Source: Epiperipatus broadwayi
Taxonomy: Eukaryota > Onychophora > Udeonychophora > Euonychophora > Peripatidae
Reading direction: 5' to 3'
NCBI GenBank assembly: GCA_028023455.1
Contig: JAQFVV010006353.1
Span: 1,302,001-1,366,000, forward strand
Length of the DNA stretch: 64,000 nt
Shown here: piece by piece, positions 11,957 through 23,835 of the stretch
Position numbering within the stretch: the stretch's first letter is position 1
Layout: the number at the start of each line of letters is the position of its first letter
Translations under genes and position numbers: made by a program
The notes under the pieces: generated by a model
Told to the model about the DNA's origin: nothing
Databases searched by the model: none
The model's input: the letters and a program-made list of their open reading frames with translations, nothing else

Positions 11957-12014
11957 TGTCCCAACTCCTCACTGAAGAGACCCATAGGTCGAAACCGGTC
12001 TGGGGATGGGGACA
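11957..12014 (+). ncRNA. H2 hammerhead ribozyme, intact core
   Basis: Core CUGAAGA at 11972-11978; stem II GACC/GGUC (11979-11982 with 11987-11990) closing a CAUA loop; GAAA 11991-11994; stem III CCGG 11995-11998; cleavage expected after C12000. Stem I: UCCUCA 11966-11971 with UGGGGA 12001-12006, internal loop AAC/UG, then UGUCCC 11957-11962 with GGGACA 12009-12014. The stem I internal loop and the stem II loop could make the tertiary contact typical of natural hammerheads. Confidence 0.88.
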
Positions 12015-12289
12015 ATCCAAGATAAAAATGATTTGAATGCCTTCTCTTGTAGTAGCATTTATCATAAAAAAAGCTTGTTTAGAGCTATTAGCACGCTCTT
12101 AATGTTACATATTTGTAAGTGTAAGCTATATATAAGTCATGTGATATCTGACTTGTTATTATTACTAAAAACAATTTCAGTAAAAAAATGATCTCATGAC
12201 CATGTTTTATCCAATAAGAAATAGACCTCAAATAAAATTCAACTGGATACCAAGCACATATAAAGGAAAATAGCCATCCCATAAATCAT

Positions 12290-12620
12290 TTTGAAAAAGA
12301 GCTATTTTTAATTTTATGAGATTAATGGCATCAGATTTAAGATTTGTCATCAGAGTTTTATTGATTCATTACTTTGTTGTCTTTTTTTATATAAAAGTTA
12401 ATCTCCACATTGTCAAATATTACTTTTGATCTGTATTCAGTTCATGAATATACAAAACTGAGTTTTGATACACATTAGTTTTTTTATTAAGATTTAATTT
12501 AGTTTGACCTATATAAATTTGATGACAACTGCAATGAATCTTATAAACTATACCAGGAATACAAATTTCCTGATATACTTTATAAGATTCTTTGCAGTTA
12601 TAATATACATATAGGTCCAA
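12290..12620 (-). pseudogene. Penelope-like element GIY-YIG endonuclease fragment
   Basis: An open stretch (12420-12620) contains GIVYKIHC and YIGQTK in the right order and spacing for the GIY-YIG endonuclease that closes PLE proteins, preceded by NCKESYKV. The usual R and H/E of the domain are not clearly present, and the frame stops soon after. It is an isolated tail joined directly to the RTE copy that starts near 12640. Confidence 0.7.
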
Positions 12621-12639
12621 ATCAATCTTAAAGAGTTAA

Positions 12640-14300
12640 AGTTTGTATGAGTAGAGTTAAAAATAGGTATCATAATGAAATGAATATAAAGATAACTGAT
12701 ACACTTTTAAAAACTGTGACAATGATAATTGGTAAAAAAAAAAAGCAACATTCGACCAATAAAATTTCTGTTGAGGCAATTTATGAAGAAAAGAAGGAAT
12801 ATAAGAATGAACATTAAGAAGAATTGAATATCTTAAATTTTGTAAAGTGAGGTGAAAAACAATTGATACCAATATAAGAAAGTATAATTATGAACTAGAA
12901 AGAAAAGCTATAGAAAAAAATAAGTCTCAAGAGTATAAAACATTTTGATATTAGTATGAAAATTATATCTGCAATAAGAAAAAAAGATGGAATTCTTACT
13001 AAAAAGAAACATGATATGAAATGGTTAGAAGAGTTCTATCAAGAATTATATAGCAATAAAAAAGAAAAAAACCTCCTACAGCTATTATATCTTCTGAATT
13101 GCTCAGGATTTTAAATGAAAAAGCGAGATATGCAATTAAACTTATGAAAAAGGTAAAAGCTCCAGGTAATGATAGAATTGTAATTGATATCTTAAAACAA
13201 GTTAGTGAAGAAATAGAATTTTTTTCGGCAAAGTTATATACCAAATGTCAAAGTGATAAAGGTGTACCAGATGACTGGTAGAATGCAATACTAATATTTT
13301 AAAAAGGTGATAAAGATATTAGAAATTATAGACCTATCAATCTTTTATCCATTATATATAAAATTATTACCAAGATAATTACATCTCATCTACAGTGAAC
13401 TTTCGATTTTAACCAACCAAAAGAATGAGCCAGATTTAAAAGTAGATCATATCCCAGTATTGAGAGAACTTATAAAAAAGGCCACTGAATATGAGTTGCT
13501 ATTATTCTTTGGATTTGTAGATTATGAAAAGGTATTTGATTCTATAAGCATTTCTTCAGTGATTAAAGCATTGGACCATAGATCCAGGATCTGGTCATAT
13601 TTTGAAAATTGTTTATAAAAATACAACAGCAATTATTAATACTAGAAATATTAACATTGAGAAGGGTGTATGAGAGGGTGACTCCCAATCTCCAAAACTT
13701 TTTACAACTGTTTTGCAAAAACTATTTTATGGATTAAAATGTGAAACTAAAGGGGTAAAAATAATTGAAAATTATTTAAGTCATCTAGAGTTTGCAGATG
13801 GTGTAGTTATTTTTACAAACAATGCTTTAGAGCTTTAGGAAATGTTGCAAAAGTTATTAGATGAAAATAAGAAAGTAGGGCTAAAGATAAATGCTAGAAA
13901 GACTAATGTTCAATGGAATTTTCTAAAAAAATAATAATAAAGATTGATAATGATGAGTTAGAAGATGTTAATAACTACAAATACCTTGGTCAGATTGTTA
14001 CAACAGCTAGAAACAAAGAGTAAAATTAATCATAGAATTAAACTTGTTTGGAGTGCTTTTGGTAGAAATAAGTTAATATTAAAAGAAAATATGCCTATGT
14101 GTTTGAAAAGGAAGGTTTTTAATGAATGTATTTTACCATTTCTTATAGATCTGAGACTTGGACTCTTAACAGAAGAGCAATACATAGAATTCAAACCACT
14201 TAAAAAGTATGGAGAAAGGCATGTTAGGAATAACAAGAAGAGATCAAAAACCTCTGGATCATAAATTATACATGAAATGTAATGGTGTGTACTCAATAGC
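12640..14300 (+). pseudogene. RTE-type non-LTR retrotransposon, reverse transcriptase remnant
   Basis: Frames broken by stops read in order: an inter-domain segment (12650-13020), KAPGNDRI..DILK (13150-13200), a DKDIRNYRPINLL-like motif (about 13305-13345), FVDYEKVFDSI (about 13519-13551), a QSPKLFTTVLQKLF-like motif (about 13690-13725), FADG in place of the catalytic F/YADD (about 13793), then YKYLGQIV and RIKLVWSAFGR (13977-14075). It corresponds closely to the minus-strand copy at 26050-28090. The active-site change and many stops mean no active enzyme. The extreme 3' part (the GHVAR-like tail) is missing. Confidence 0.85.
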
Positions 14301-15324
14301 TTAATCCACAGTGGAACAATGTGATAATCTTACATTTCTATTTAAATTGGTCAAAAATACTACAGAAACATTTGACATAACTTAAATTGCATATTACAAA
14401 AAGGTTGTGAATTGCAAAAGTTCTTGATGGATTTGCAAGATTTCATGACAGCAAAGAGAATATGAGTATAATCTATGAAGGGTCAAAATACATCATATTT
14501 TTATAGTTACTTATGATTAGTAACTTAAAATTATCATGAATAGCTAAATTATATTACCTAGCACATACATTTGTTAAGAGATGATGCTGCAAACAATTTA
14601 GAAAGAGAATCAATATTTTCCTGGTCATGCACAGGAATCATAACATTTATGCATGCAAAACATTTAAGGTTACTCTATTAGCAAAGCAAATTGTGCAATG
14701 TGGGCTTCAAATCAACATTTTATGGGTGGAATAGGATTTTCTGTTATCCTCATTAAAAGGTCTTAGACTGTAACAATCACTACTATTCCTAGATATATCT
14801 TTAATAAAATAATAGCTCTAAAAATGAACATTTCTGGATCCTTTCTACCGAACAGAAACATGTTGCATGATTGTCTTACCTTTTTTTCCTGTAGCCTACA
14901 TAGATCTCATTAAGTCTCTTATTCTCTATTGAAGGCTATTTTATCTTTTTTGTCATCCCCAAATAAATTAACTGCTGGAAAATTTTCAATGCAATACACT
15001 CACATCATAAAGTATGACTAATCATTCTTCTGACCACAGGCAAAAAAATCTTTTCCAATTTTCAAACTTCTAAATTTTTCTCTAGATATATTCTAATTAA
15101 TACCCCAATGTATGCAAACGTGCCATTAATTAAATAGTTTAATTGACAGCCCATGGGGGAAGGTAAAACGTTTTCCATTTGTTTGATTGGGGTGATGTTA
15201 AGAAACTAATGGTATTCAATTTAATACATGCATGATTTCTTTTCAGACAAATAGATGGACAAATGGAGTGTATAAGTTAAATAAAAGCTTCTAAGATGTG
15301 CATTGTTCTACCAATGCAGGTATG
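14301..15324. other. No gene seen
   Basis: Unique-looking AT-rich DNA between the truncated RTE and an H1 copy. No supported frame or RNA. Confidence 0.4.
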
Positions 15325-15680
15325 ATCATTATTTCCTATGCTTACACAAGCTGTTAATAACAGTGGTAATTTCTCCATACAATAGTGCCACACAGTGCTA
15401 GCCTTAGTAATCAATGCCTGCATGAAGATTTGTGAATAAAATCCTTATCCAGTGCTTACTTTTCTAATATCCCAACTAGCTTCTGGCTTTCATCAGTGAG
15501 AGGTTTTGGATCTGAGAGCACTGTACCTAGATCTTTAGTGGAATGCTCTTAGATTAAAGGTTCCTCACTAATGAAAGCCACAAGCTAGAAACTATTTTGG
15601 GGATATTGGATGAGTAGATACTATACTGGGCTTGCACTGGTTAGCACTACTGCATGAGGAGTTTGCTACTGTTATAATCT
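15325..15680. repeat. H1 repeat, head-to-head, degenerate
   Basis: A minus-oriented half (15325-15545) and a plus-oriented half (15545-15680) with the usual H1 landmarks. The plus ribozyme reads CUAAUGA and GAAACUAUUU, losing G5 and the cleavage triplet; the minus copy lacks part of stem III. I could not define a target duplication. Confidence 0.7.
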
Positions 15681-15689
15681 TCTTAGTGA

Positions 15690-17300
15690 GATTAAAAAGC
15701 TGAAGTAAGGAAAATACCCTCTTATGTCTTGCCATTAACCTCATTTCATGAAATCTATTTACCAAAAAGCTTGTTTAAAATTCGTATTCAACTGCTTGAC
15801 TTATTTCTCTCAACTTTTTTTTTTATCTTATGCTTTAAACATACTTTTAAGATTACTTATGGTTTATGAGGCCATGAGAATAAGAAGGCTTTTTTTTATA
15901 CTTATTTGAAAGACGTTTTACTTTAGAGAATCCAGATTTGTGTTATGATTTAACACAATGTATTCTGAAACATAATGTAAATGGAACAATATAGATCTAG
16001 AGATTCAAATGTCTTCAGCAAAAGAAAGCATAATGCTCTTGATTTAAACAAACCTATCCTATATTGACTGAAATACTTTCAAAGTATATTCTTCAACAGG
16101 ATTTGACTAATTTCTGTATTTACAAGTTATGTAAACCCAACCTTTTACAATATTTCAGGCCCTCACTTTAAAACAAAAACGATGCAATAAAAGAATGTAA
16201 TTTAGATGGAAGAAAATACCCATGCACCATGAATAATCAGCATTACACGCTAATAAATGTTTTAAAAGAATCGGCAGTCCACCCATTCTTAAAGCTCACT
16301 ATTAAATAAACCAACATTCATTGACAATATTGAAAATAGAATGTGCTTATTTAAAAGATATATTTTTAAATCAGTTTATTACTTGTAAAAGTTTAAATTA
16401 TATATATATCTAAATGCTATGTTATTTAATAATTAAAAAAAACATATATATTGCACTGGTGATGATGCCAATATGGTGGAATTGATATAAAAGACACTGA
16501 TAAAAATCAGAAAATTTGAAATTCATATATTTAATGTAGTTGTTAAAACAACTATGTTTAATTTCCAGTTTAAAAAAATTTAGGCTAAAAATGTACCTAA
16601 TATTTTTTTGGTCAAACAAGAAAATATAAAGTGAGTTTTTCAAATCCAAATGATTTTGAACAAAATCTTTTTGCAATAATCTTCCACATGACTTATTAAA
16701 ATCTTATTTTGAAATTCATTACAGTTTTCATAATAGACTTATAATCTAATATGAAATTTTCATAAACTCTTGAATATATTTTACTTTAATATTTGTTTAA
16801 TTAGTTGTACATTTGCATAATGTTTGTCCACTTGCAAATCAAAATTTGTATATTGTACCCTCACTATAATCAAATGTAATTATTTACATTTACAACCAGA
16901 GTTTAGTAATTATACTCGTTGGTGAAGTTATAAATATCAAAATTAAATATCAGGCTTAGTGCTTTCAAGGTCTTTTAACCTCATATTCATAGCTAAAGAG
17001 TTAGAAATGTTATGGTGTTGTTGATGTATTTTAATATATGCAAATTAATCTTCATATGTAAAACAATTTTTAATATATACAGATCGATCAGCTTCTCCAC
17101 TTCTTAGAAATAGAGAAACATGTATCTTTTCTATTAATGGCATGTGGACAATTTACGATGAAATACACCTTCTTTATTTTTCTTTTGCAGTAATTTCTCT
17201 CAGTACATACGATCTCAGGGTTGAAGGGTTCGAACTTGTGACCAGCTACTTTTTCATGTTCCAAGAGTTTAGGAATGGATATGGTATGGTTTAATTAAAC
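15690..17300. other. No gene seen
   Basis: Low-complexity AT-rich DNA. The open stretch at 16422-16676 (minus) is Phe/Ile/Lys-rich and has no recognisable motif, so it is not called as a gene. Confidence 0.4.
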
Positions 17301-17309
17301 AAAAGATGT

Positions 17310-17470
17310 TTACTCCACAATCATCATCATCAGTTTTAACCATTATTGATCCATTGCAAGATGATCTTTCCAAATGTAATGCAGTTTCTTAAGCAAACAT
17401 CCCTATTTCATCCATTTCTTGGGACCCAATTTAAAAATTCAACTATCCATCTATAATCATGCCATTATAA
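17310..17470 (-). repeat. RTE retrotransposon 3' tail
   Basis: On the plus strand a 'atcatcatcatcag' run is followed by 'ccattattgatccattgca', 'atgatctttcca' and 'cttgggacccaattt', matching the 3' end of the RTE element at 26055-26230 and the insertion at 54725-54985. The (atg)n run is the 3' microsatellite tail. Confidence 0.7.
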
Positions 17471-17544
17471 GGCTTGATTAAATTAAACTACCATATTTAA
17501 TATTTAAATTTTCTCTTTGGCCAAAATTACATGTGCTATGCACA

Positions 17545-17625
17545 TTATAGCATTTAATGGTTGACTCAGCGGTAAAATGGCAGATTCGGAGCTTAAAGTT
17601 CTACGGATTTTGCAAACACGTTCGG
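17545..17625 (+). repeat. tRNA-like (SINE-like) fragment
   Basis: 'tggttgactcagcggtaaaa' resembles a pol III A box, followed by 'gcagattcggagcttaaag' shared with 3885-3965 and 22505-22590, and a 'cgttcggactt' B-box-like stretch. It does not fold as a tRNA. Confidence 0.4.
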
Positions 17626-17639
17626 ACTTCTCATAATTT

Positions 17640-19223
17640 CCCAAGCAATAGTCATTCAATTATTTATTATTTCAAAGTTATTGTCAGATGAATGTGACTT
17701 TAGATAGAATAAATTAATAGAATCTATTTGAAATTAGTGTATAATTTACATAAAGTACATAGCCAACCTAATTATCCATCCAACAGATGTTGGTAAATAA
17801 GTATTTACCTGTTATTTATTATGGGATAAATGACCTGCATTAATTTATATGGTTAAACAAATATCAATCTGTTGACTATAAAATTAAAAAAAAAAATTGA
17901 ATTAGACTTCGTTACTGAGTATAAGGGTCATATGCCTACTAGTACTGAACCACATTTATTTTTAGCTTATGTAGTATGTGCATAATCTGGTCAGTTTGAA
18001 TTAGTAAAGTAGATATACAGTCACATACTAGAATTCATGATACAAAAAAAACAATCATTAGGGATACATCTGAAAACATAATCCCAGTGTGTTTTCTTTG
18101 CAGGTTGAATGTAAAATGAAAGGAGTTCAAGAATCAAACTCCCAGTTCCTGTTCTCAAAGACTCAAAAGCAGCCAAGTCAATATTATAGGCCATAATGAA
18201 TTATAATTTTTATAAACTATCCAATGATTTACAAGTATATTATTTGGTATGGATATAGTTGGCATAGCACATTTCTATTTAATTTTTGCTTTTAAACACC
18301 GAATGAAATTTCTGAAGCCGTACTGATTTAACTAATCAATAAATCGAAGATTCAACATATCTTTGACATTAATGCGTAAGTAAAGACATAAATAGAAACT
18401 AGATTTTTATACTAAGAAATCAAAAAAATAAATACATCAAGAGGGGAACATGGATTTGTACTTTTACAACATGTAACCATATTTAAATAAGTTTTTTTGT
18501 AATAATTGTTTTATAAATCTAAAAATGTAAATAGTTTTTAAAAATTGAACAAGTATTACTTGTAGTTCATCAAAAAAAAAAAAACATTTTCGTGTATCAT
18601 GAAATGTTTTTTTTTTTTTAAGTTTTTACAAAATAATCTCAAAATAGATGTTTTTGTATGAAAATAAAATATTAAGTTTATTGAACTTTTACATTATGTA
18701 GTTTGTTCATCATTAGAAAATATGAAACATTTTCCCATAATAATGACTAGCCATTAAATAGACTGTTGGTTTACCATCTAAAGCATTCTGTTGATCCAGT
18801 GATTGGAGTAAACACAAGATTCAAGGGTTGAAGCCAATTCCTGAAATAGATGACAGCATTGCATCTGTAGTTTCATCTGGATAACATATATTGTCTTAGC
18901 AATAAAACAATGGCAAACTGGAACCTCCTTCTAAACTTTATCACCAGTAATCAAAATAACTAAAAAAAATGTCACTTCTTTTTAATTTTTCTTACTAACT
19001 CAATTCAGTTTTATTGTACTATGTATAGATAAAGTATCACTTTTTCTTAGATGAGAAAAATTAAAATATGTAAATGAATTTATCCTTTACAAAAGTACTT
19101 CATAAAACTTGATATTTACAGATGATCATTATTTTTTGTCCATTTTAAGATAATAAAATTTAAAAAATTTGAAGGACAAATAATTTTTTTTACAAGAATA
19201 AAAGAAATACTATTTAAAATAAG
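17640..19223. other. No gene seen
   Basis: AT-rich. A weak tRNA-like stretch lies near 18790-18850 ('gattcaagggttgaagcc'), too degenerate to call. A(n) and T(n) runs sit at 18572-18620. Confidence 0.35.
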
Positions 19224-19237
19224 GTTTACCCAAGTAA

Positions 19238-19969
19238 TCACATGATTTTTATTTCATATGCTTACACATAATGTTAATAAGAGTGCCAAACTCTCTATAC
19301 AGTAATACAAGTTTTTATAACCAATTGATGCAGTAATCTCTATCTAGTGACTACTCATCCAACATCCCCAGACTAATTTCTAGCTCATGGCTTTCATTAG
19401 TGAGGAGCCTTGGATTTGAGAGTATTGCACCTAGATCTTAGGACCTAATGCAACCTTTCAGTGGCCACCGTTTATCTATTTGGTTAATTATAAAGCTAGA
19501 CTTCAAGATGAAAACACCATAATGTTTCCAACCAAAGTTATTTGCATATATAGTCATATAGATCTGAACTCAGTTCAGCATCCATACATTTTGGTGCCTT
19601 CAGTTTTTCAAAAATACAGTCAAAGACACCAAAATTTATGGATGTTGAACTGAGTTCAGGTCTATACAACTATACAGGCAAATGACTTAGATTAGAAACA
19701 TTATGGTGTTTTTATCTTTGACTCCTAGCTTTATAATTAACTAAACAGGTAAAAGGTAGCTGCTGGAGGTTTGCATTAGGTCTTAAGATCTAGGTGCAAT
19801 CTCTCAAATCCAAGATTGCTCACTGATGAGGGCAACAAGCTAAACACTAGTCAGGATGTTGGATGAGTAGGCACTAGACAGGGATTTTATGCACAAACCT
19901 TTTTGCATCCACTGATTACAAACCTTGCACTTGGTGGCATTACTATATGAAGAGCTTGGCACTCAGATT
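19238..19969. mobile_element. H1 insertion with 14-bp near-perfect target duplication
   Basis: A 732-bp insertion flanked by gtttacccaagtaa (19224-19237) and gtttaccaaagtaa (19970-19983), one mismatch. A minus-oriented unit (19238-19600) faces a plus-oriented unit (19620-19969). Both ribozymes are degraded: the plus copy reads CUGAUGA but AAACA in place of GAAAC; the minus copy has CUAAUGA and a changed stem III. Confidence 0.8.
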
Positions 19970-19989
19970 GTTTACCAAAGTAAATATAT

Positions 19990-20600
19990 AATTTATAATT
20001 AATTTGTACTTCAATATATGTACTTTCTTGAGAATCCAATTTCACCCCAAAATGTTCAATTTGTCAATGCATTATCACAGAATGGCTTTAATAGCTCAAT
20101 GAGGTGAGTAAAAGCAGAAACTAAAGCAAAATTGAATGCAATATACAGACAATTCGAATATTTATAATTTAAATATAAAATCTTATGTAAAATTATGCAA
20201 ATTGATTAATTATATTTGTTCAATTGTAATTCCTGGTCTCACAGTACTGGTAATAACTACTGTTAGATAAATTTAGTGTGTTCCACTACAAGAAATAGTT
20301 CTGTCTCCATGATGCCTGCAGTGGCATCTTTGAATTAATGTATGTGTTACATTGTGACCTAATTTAACTATTCACCACAAAAATATTAAGGCACTAGCAT
20401 CCTGAATTGTGAGTTACAATATGAAACATGGCAGTGAATTTCGCAACCAAATTATAATCATATAACTGAGAAATTTTATTATAATGATCTTATATATAAA
20501 ATCCATATTTTCTCAATTGTCTGATTGGTGGATGTATGAATGTTTGTTTGATCTCATGACAAATTCACCACCTCAAGATTTATAAAAGTAATTCCACCAT
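19990..20600. other. No gene seen
   Basis: AT-rich DNA between two H1 insertions with no coding or RNA signal I can support. Confidence 0.4.
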
Positions 20601-20617
20601 TAAATAAAAAATGCTGG

Positions 20618-20731
20618 TTAAACCACTAAACATCACATGATCACCGCTTATACTAGCACATAATTGTAAACAAAGGCAATATTCTGGTTGGCACAGGGTG
20701 GCACTACTGTATGGAGAGTTTTGCCTTTGTT
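20618..20731. mobile_element. Mini H1 insertion lacking the ribozyme, 13-bp target duplication
   Basis: A 114-bp insertion flanked by taaaaaatgctgg (20605-20617 and 20732-20744), perfect. It consists of the two H1 ends, aaaccactaaacatcac at the left and 'gttttgcctttgttt' at the right, with the interior, including the hammerhead, deleted. This shows that ends plus a heavily shortened body can still insert. Confidence 0.85.
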
Positions 20732-21242
20732 TAAAAAATGCTGGGAGAAAAAAAAATCAGTACATGTGCTTTTAACAAGAGATATAGCATATATTTTGCA
20801 GTAAAGATTCCCTACCATCTGCAGAAACAGCTACAAATGCTGATTCATAATTTAAGGTACTCCATGCTTTCATAGTCTGTCAATCCCTTAATGTAGTTCA
20901 AATGAATGACATGTTTAGTAAAGCTAAAAATAAATGTTATAATCATGATGTTATCAAAAAAAAAGTAATTTTATTCACAGGGTGCTCCAGTAAATATATA
21001 TTTGTGTCTTAATGCTGTCAAATATAACAGGTATATTTAAAAATATAAATTTTAGTTTAGCTTTATTTAAATTCAGAAATTTATTTATATAATATTAATA
21101 ACTGAAACACAGGCTTATTATATACCTGTGTCTATATATGTAACATAAGGTATATGAGCACAGACTTTCAGATGACCCATCACTCTCCACTCTATCTAAT
21201 AACACTGATACACTCAAGCACATATATGCTGAAAAGATAAAT

Positions 21243-21300
21243 AATCACCAATATATGTATTTCATGCTAAACCAGCAATCATCAGTTGGTCCAGATTTTC
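21243..21300 (-). ncRNA. H5 hammerhead ribozyme
   Basis: Minus strand: CUGAUGA (21285-21279), stem II UGCU/AGCA with a U·U at the base, GAAA followed by U, then ACAUAUA in place of the family ACGUAUA. Stem I: CCAA/UUGG next to the core, then a bulge and a distal helix in which AUCU-type sequence faces AGAU-type. The GAAAU rather than GAAAC is shared by the whole family, implying a U-A pair at the first position of stem III. Confidence 0.6.
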
Positions 21301-21715
21301 ATCTCCCACACATATATACTATAAGTGCTCAGATATATATTAAGATAGACAATCTTCATACTTTAATGGACAGGCTCCAATCTACCACTCACTCCAACTC
21401 TTCAACCATCCATCCAATTGAAAATCTGATAATGGAATGCTCGAAGGCCACCCTAAGGCCGAGATTCTTGTCACACCCATGTTGACCCAAAGTCAATCTG
21501 AACCCCACATGTACAGGACATAATCCATTAAATACATATGCAAGGATGGGCAGACATCTCTATAATGTAATAACTGAAACACAGGCTTAATATATACCAT
21601 GTGTCTATATATGCAATATAGGGTATATGAGCACAGACTTTCACATAACCCACCACTCTCCACTCTATCTAATAACACTGATACACTCAAGCACATATAT
21701 GCTGAAAAGATAAAT

Positions 21716-21773
21716 AATCACCAATATACATATTTCATGCTAAACTAGCAATCATCAGTTAGTCCAGATTATC
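21716..21773 (-). ncRNA. H5 hammerhead ribozyme
   Basis: Second unit of the tandem pair, 473 bp from the first: CUGAUGA (21758-21752), stem II UGCU/AGCA, GAAAU followed by AUGUAUA. The proximal stem I pair next to the core is changed by one base (ggact for ggacc). Core bases are intact. Confidence 0.6.
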
Positions 21774-21899
21774 ATCTCCCACACATATATACTATAAGTG
21801 CTCAGATATATATTAAGATAGACAATCTTCATACTTTAATGGACAAGCTCCAATCTACTACACCCTCCAACTCTTCAACTGTCCATCCAATTAAATCTA

Positions 21900-22895
21900 A
21901 AAAAAAAAAATTGTTAAAGCAATCAATTATTACAAAAACGATAGACTGCAAACCTGAAGTTTTTGTATTCCACCATTCTCACATTTATAATCTTTTGCTA
22001 AATTTATATCAAATCTTAAAAAAAATTTGTTAAAGCAATCAATTAAAAAACCCATGGCCTTTATAAAGTCAGGTTCATCTGGTAATGCCTCTTATACTTT
22101 AAAAGCCCAATTGTTTAATTGGAGTACATTTTTGAATGATTTATTTAAGGAAATTGGTATTGGCAGTTTTTAAAAGTCTCAGGTCATATTATGGGAAAGC
22201 TTCCCAATGCTAAATAAACGTAGGTTGCTACGAATATGACATATCTATGTTCAAAACATGCTAAGCATGAATAAAAGTTAACTTGTCTTTTCTATTAAAT
22301 GTACATGAAATTTAAATAATCTATAACATATAGACTTATAATTATATATCATAGAAATGTTACCCGATACTACTTTTCTAGGAAAGTCAAGATTATCATT
22401 ATTTTTATACAAAGAACTTATCATCATGTAGTACTTGTTCTGCATAAATATCCTTAATAAATTTTTGTAATTCTTCTCTACACTAGCTCTATTTTAAACA
22501 TTGTGTGGCTTAATACTGTGAAAGAGCAGTGGATTTTGAAGCTCAAGGTCCATGACTTGTGGTTCCAGCTCCATCATTCTTAGAGGGCTAAGTTTTTATT
22601 AACTCCCGAGGAATAAATGAAAGCATATTATTATTGAAATATTAAATCTGTGGGCAAGTATTAACAAATTACTCTATCATCTGTTAATCACTAATTACTC
22701 AGGCTTACAATAGATGTCACTAGTGTAGAAATTGTTTACTGTAATAAACTCTAAAAAAAAAAACAAATGGTGTTGTGTTGCTAAAAGACCTAAACCCCAT
22801 TAAGACTATAAACTTTTTTAGTATTTAGTATATGGTCTCTATTATATATAGTATATGATCTCTATTATATATATATAAAATTGAATTATAATTTT
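21900..22895. other. No gene seen
   Basis: AT-rich, with a 20-bp direct repeat 'ttgttaaagcaatcaatta' at about 21912 and 22028, and the tRNA-like fragment listed separately. Confidence 0.4.
22505..22590 (+). repeat. tRNA-like (SINE-like) fragment
   Basis: 'gtggcttaatactgtgaaag' (A-box-like), then 'gcagtggattttgaagctca' and 'tggttccagctcc' (B-box-like), the same order as 17545-17625. Likely a pol III-derived SINE head; no tRNA fold. Confidence 0.4.
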
Positions 22896-23199
22896 AAAAA
22901 ACTTTTTATTCTACTATTTACTACATATTGTTTTTTTTACTTATATTTTTAATCAACTTCTAACATTTTCTTATATTTTTTATAATTAACTATTAATTTT
23001 TTTCACATTATAAATTATTTTTTTGTATTACAAATTACTCATCTCTTTACAATCCTATTTCTAAAAACCAGCTGACAAAATTTTTATACTTGCTTAACAT
23101 CTCCCTCTATCATCATTTTCTTCAACTTTATTCTTTTACCTGTTTCATATTCAAACTATTATTAACAATAATTGTTTATAAAATTGTCTTTACTCCCAA

Positions 23200-23835
23200 A
23201 ATCTCTATCAAGATTTGGTTTTATATTTTTAATCAATATTGCCTCTTTAATTTTCATATCCTTTCTATTATTTGCATAATTAATCATTTTTATACTATCT
23301 TTCTCAAACCTATGACTGTTTCCAATGAATGCAAATAAATAGGTGATCTCTTATCATATTCATGTTGAATTAATTTTATAAAACTTGAATTCTTTGTTTC
23401 TCCTACATAATTAGTTTTTATATATTCCATTTACGCATTTACTACTTTTCTTACATATTTATTATCTAATATATTAAGTATATTCTTCCTTTTTTTATTT
23501 ACTACATTAAATTTTATTACATTAAACTTTTTATTAATTTTAATAATTATTTTATTCATACTTTTTACAATACTATTATTATAAATTTTAATATCTTTAT
23601 ATTTATTCTTATCTATTTTATTTTTTCTACATACTATCCCTTTATTTTTGTTAAATTTTCTTTCTGATTTTCTTATACTTTCTTCTATAACTTTTACTGG
23701 ATATTCATTATCTTCAAACTCTTTACTCATCAATTCTACCTGTTTACTACAATCTTCTTCATTTGAGCAATAATTCCAAGCTCTATATATTTTTGAATTT
23801 ATACTATTTATTTTATATTTAATATCTATATTCAA
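23200..23835 (-). pseudogene. PLE post-RT region and GIY-YIG endonuclease
   Basis: A 134-codon open stretch (23431-23835) is Lys/Asn-rich and starts INSINSKIYRAWNYCS, matching the 'RAxxICS' region after the PLE RT. After its stop the minus strand continues YVGETKNSSFIKLIQHEYD, the second half of a GIY-YIG domain with the expected C-terminal His-containing helix, then NRKDMKIKEAI-like sequence. The first GIY half is eroded. Confidence 0.7.

Larger units (their letters stand above)
11004..12166. mobile_element. H2 hammerhead retrozyme-like insertion: tandem dimer plus inverted unit, 13-bp target duplication
   Basis: A 1163-bp insertion bracketed by aaaaacaatttca (10991-11003 and 12167-12179), a perfect 13-bp duplication. 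It contains two direct units with a 415-bp period (starting 11004 and 11419), the start of a third (11831-11872), then a unit in opposite orientation (11873-12166). Each of the three main units has a hammerhead motif, two of them intact. No protein is encoded. The 415-bp period between successive ribozymes is the size a self-cleaved monomer or circle would have; animal retrozymes are known in this size range. The whole structure behaves as a single retrotransposition product. Confidence 0.88.
21099..21895. repeat. H5 hammerhead repeat, tandem pair
   Basis: Two direct units with a period of about 472 bp (landmark 'taactgaaacacagg' at 21099 and 21571), the second truncated near 21895. Each unit contains, on the minus strand, a hammerhead motif (next entries). 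A further relative is at 55640-56130. No protein is encoded. Confidence 0.8.

Noticed and set aside
12006-12282. Short frames on both strands over the H2 repeat
   Set aside because: They change between repeat copies and overlap the ribozyme; no protein family is recognisable.
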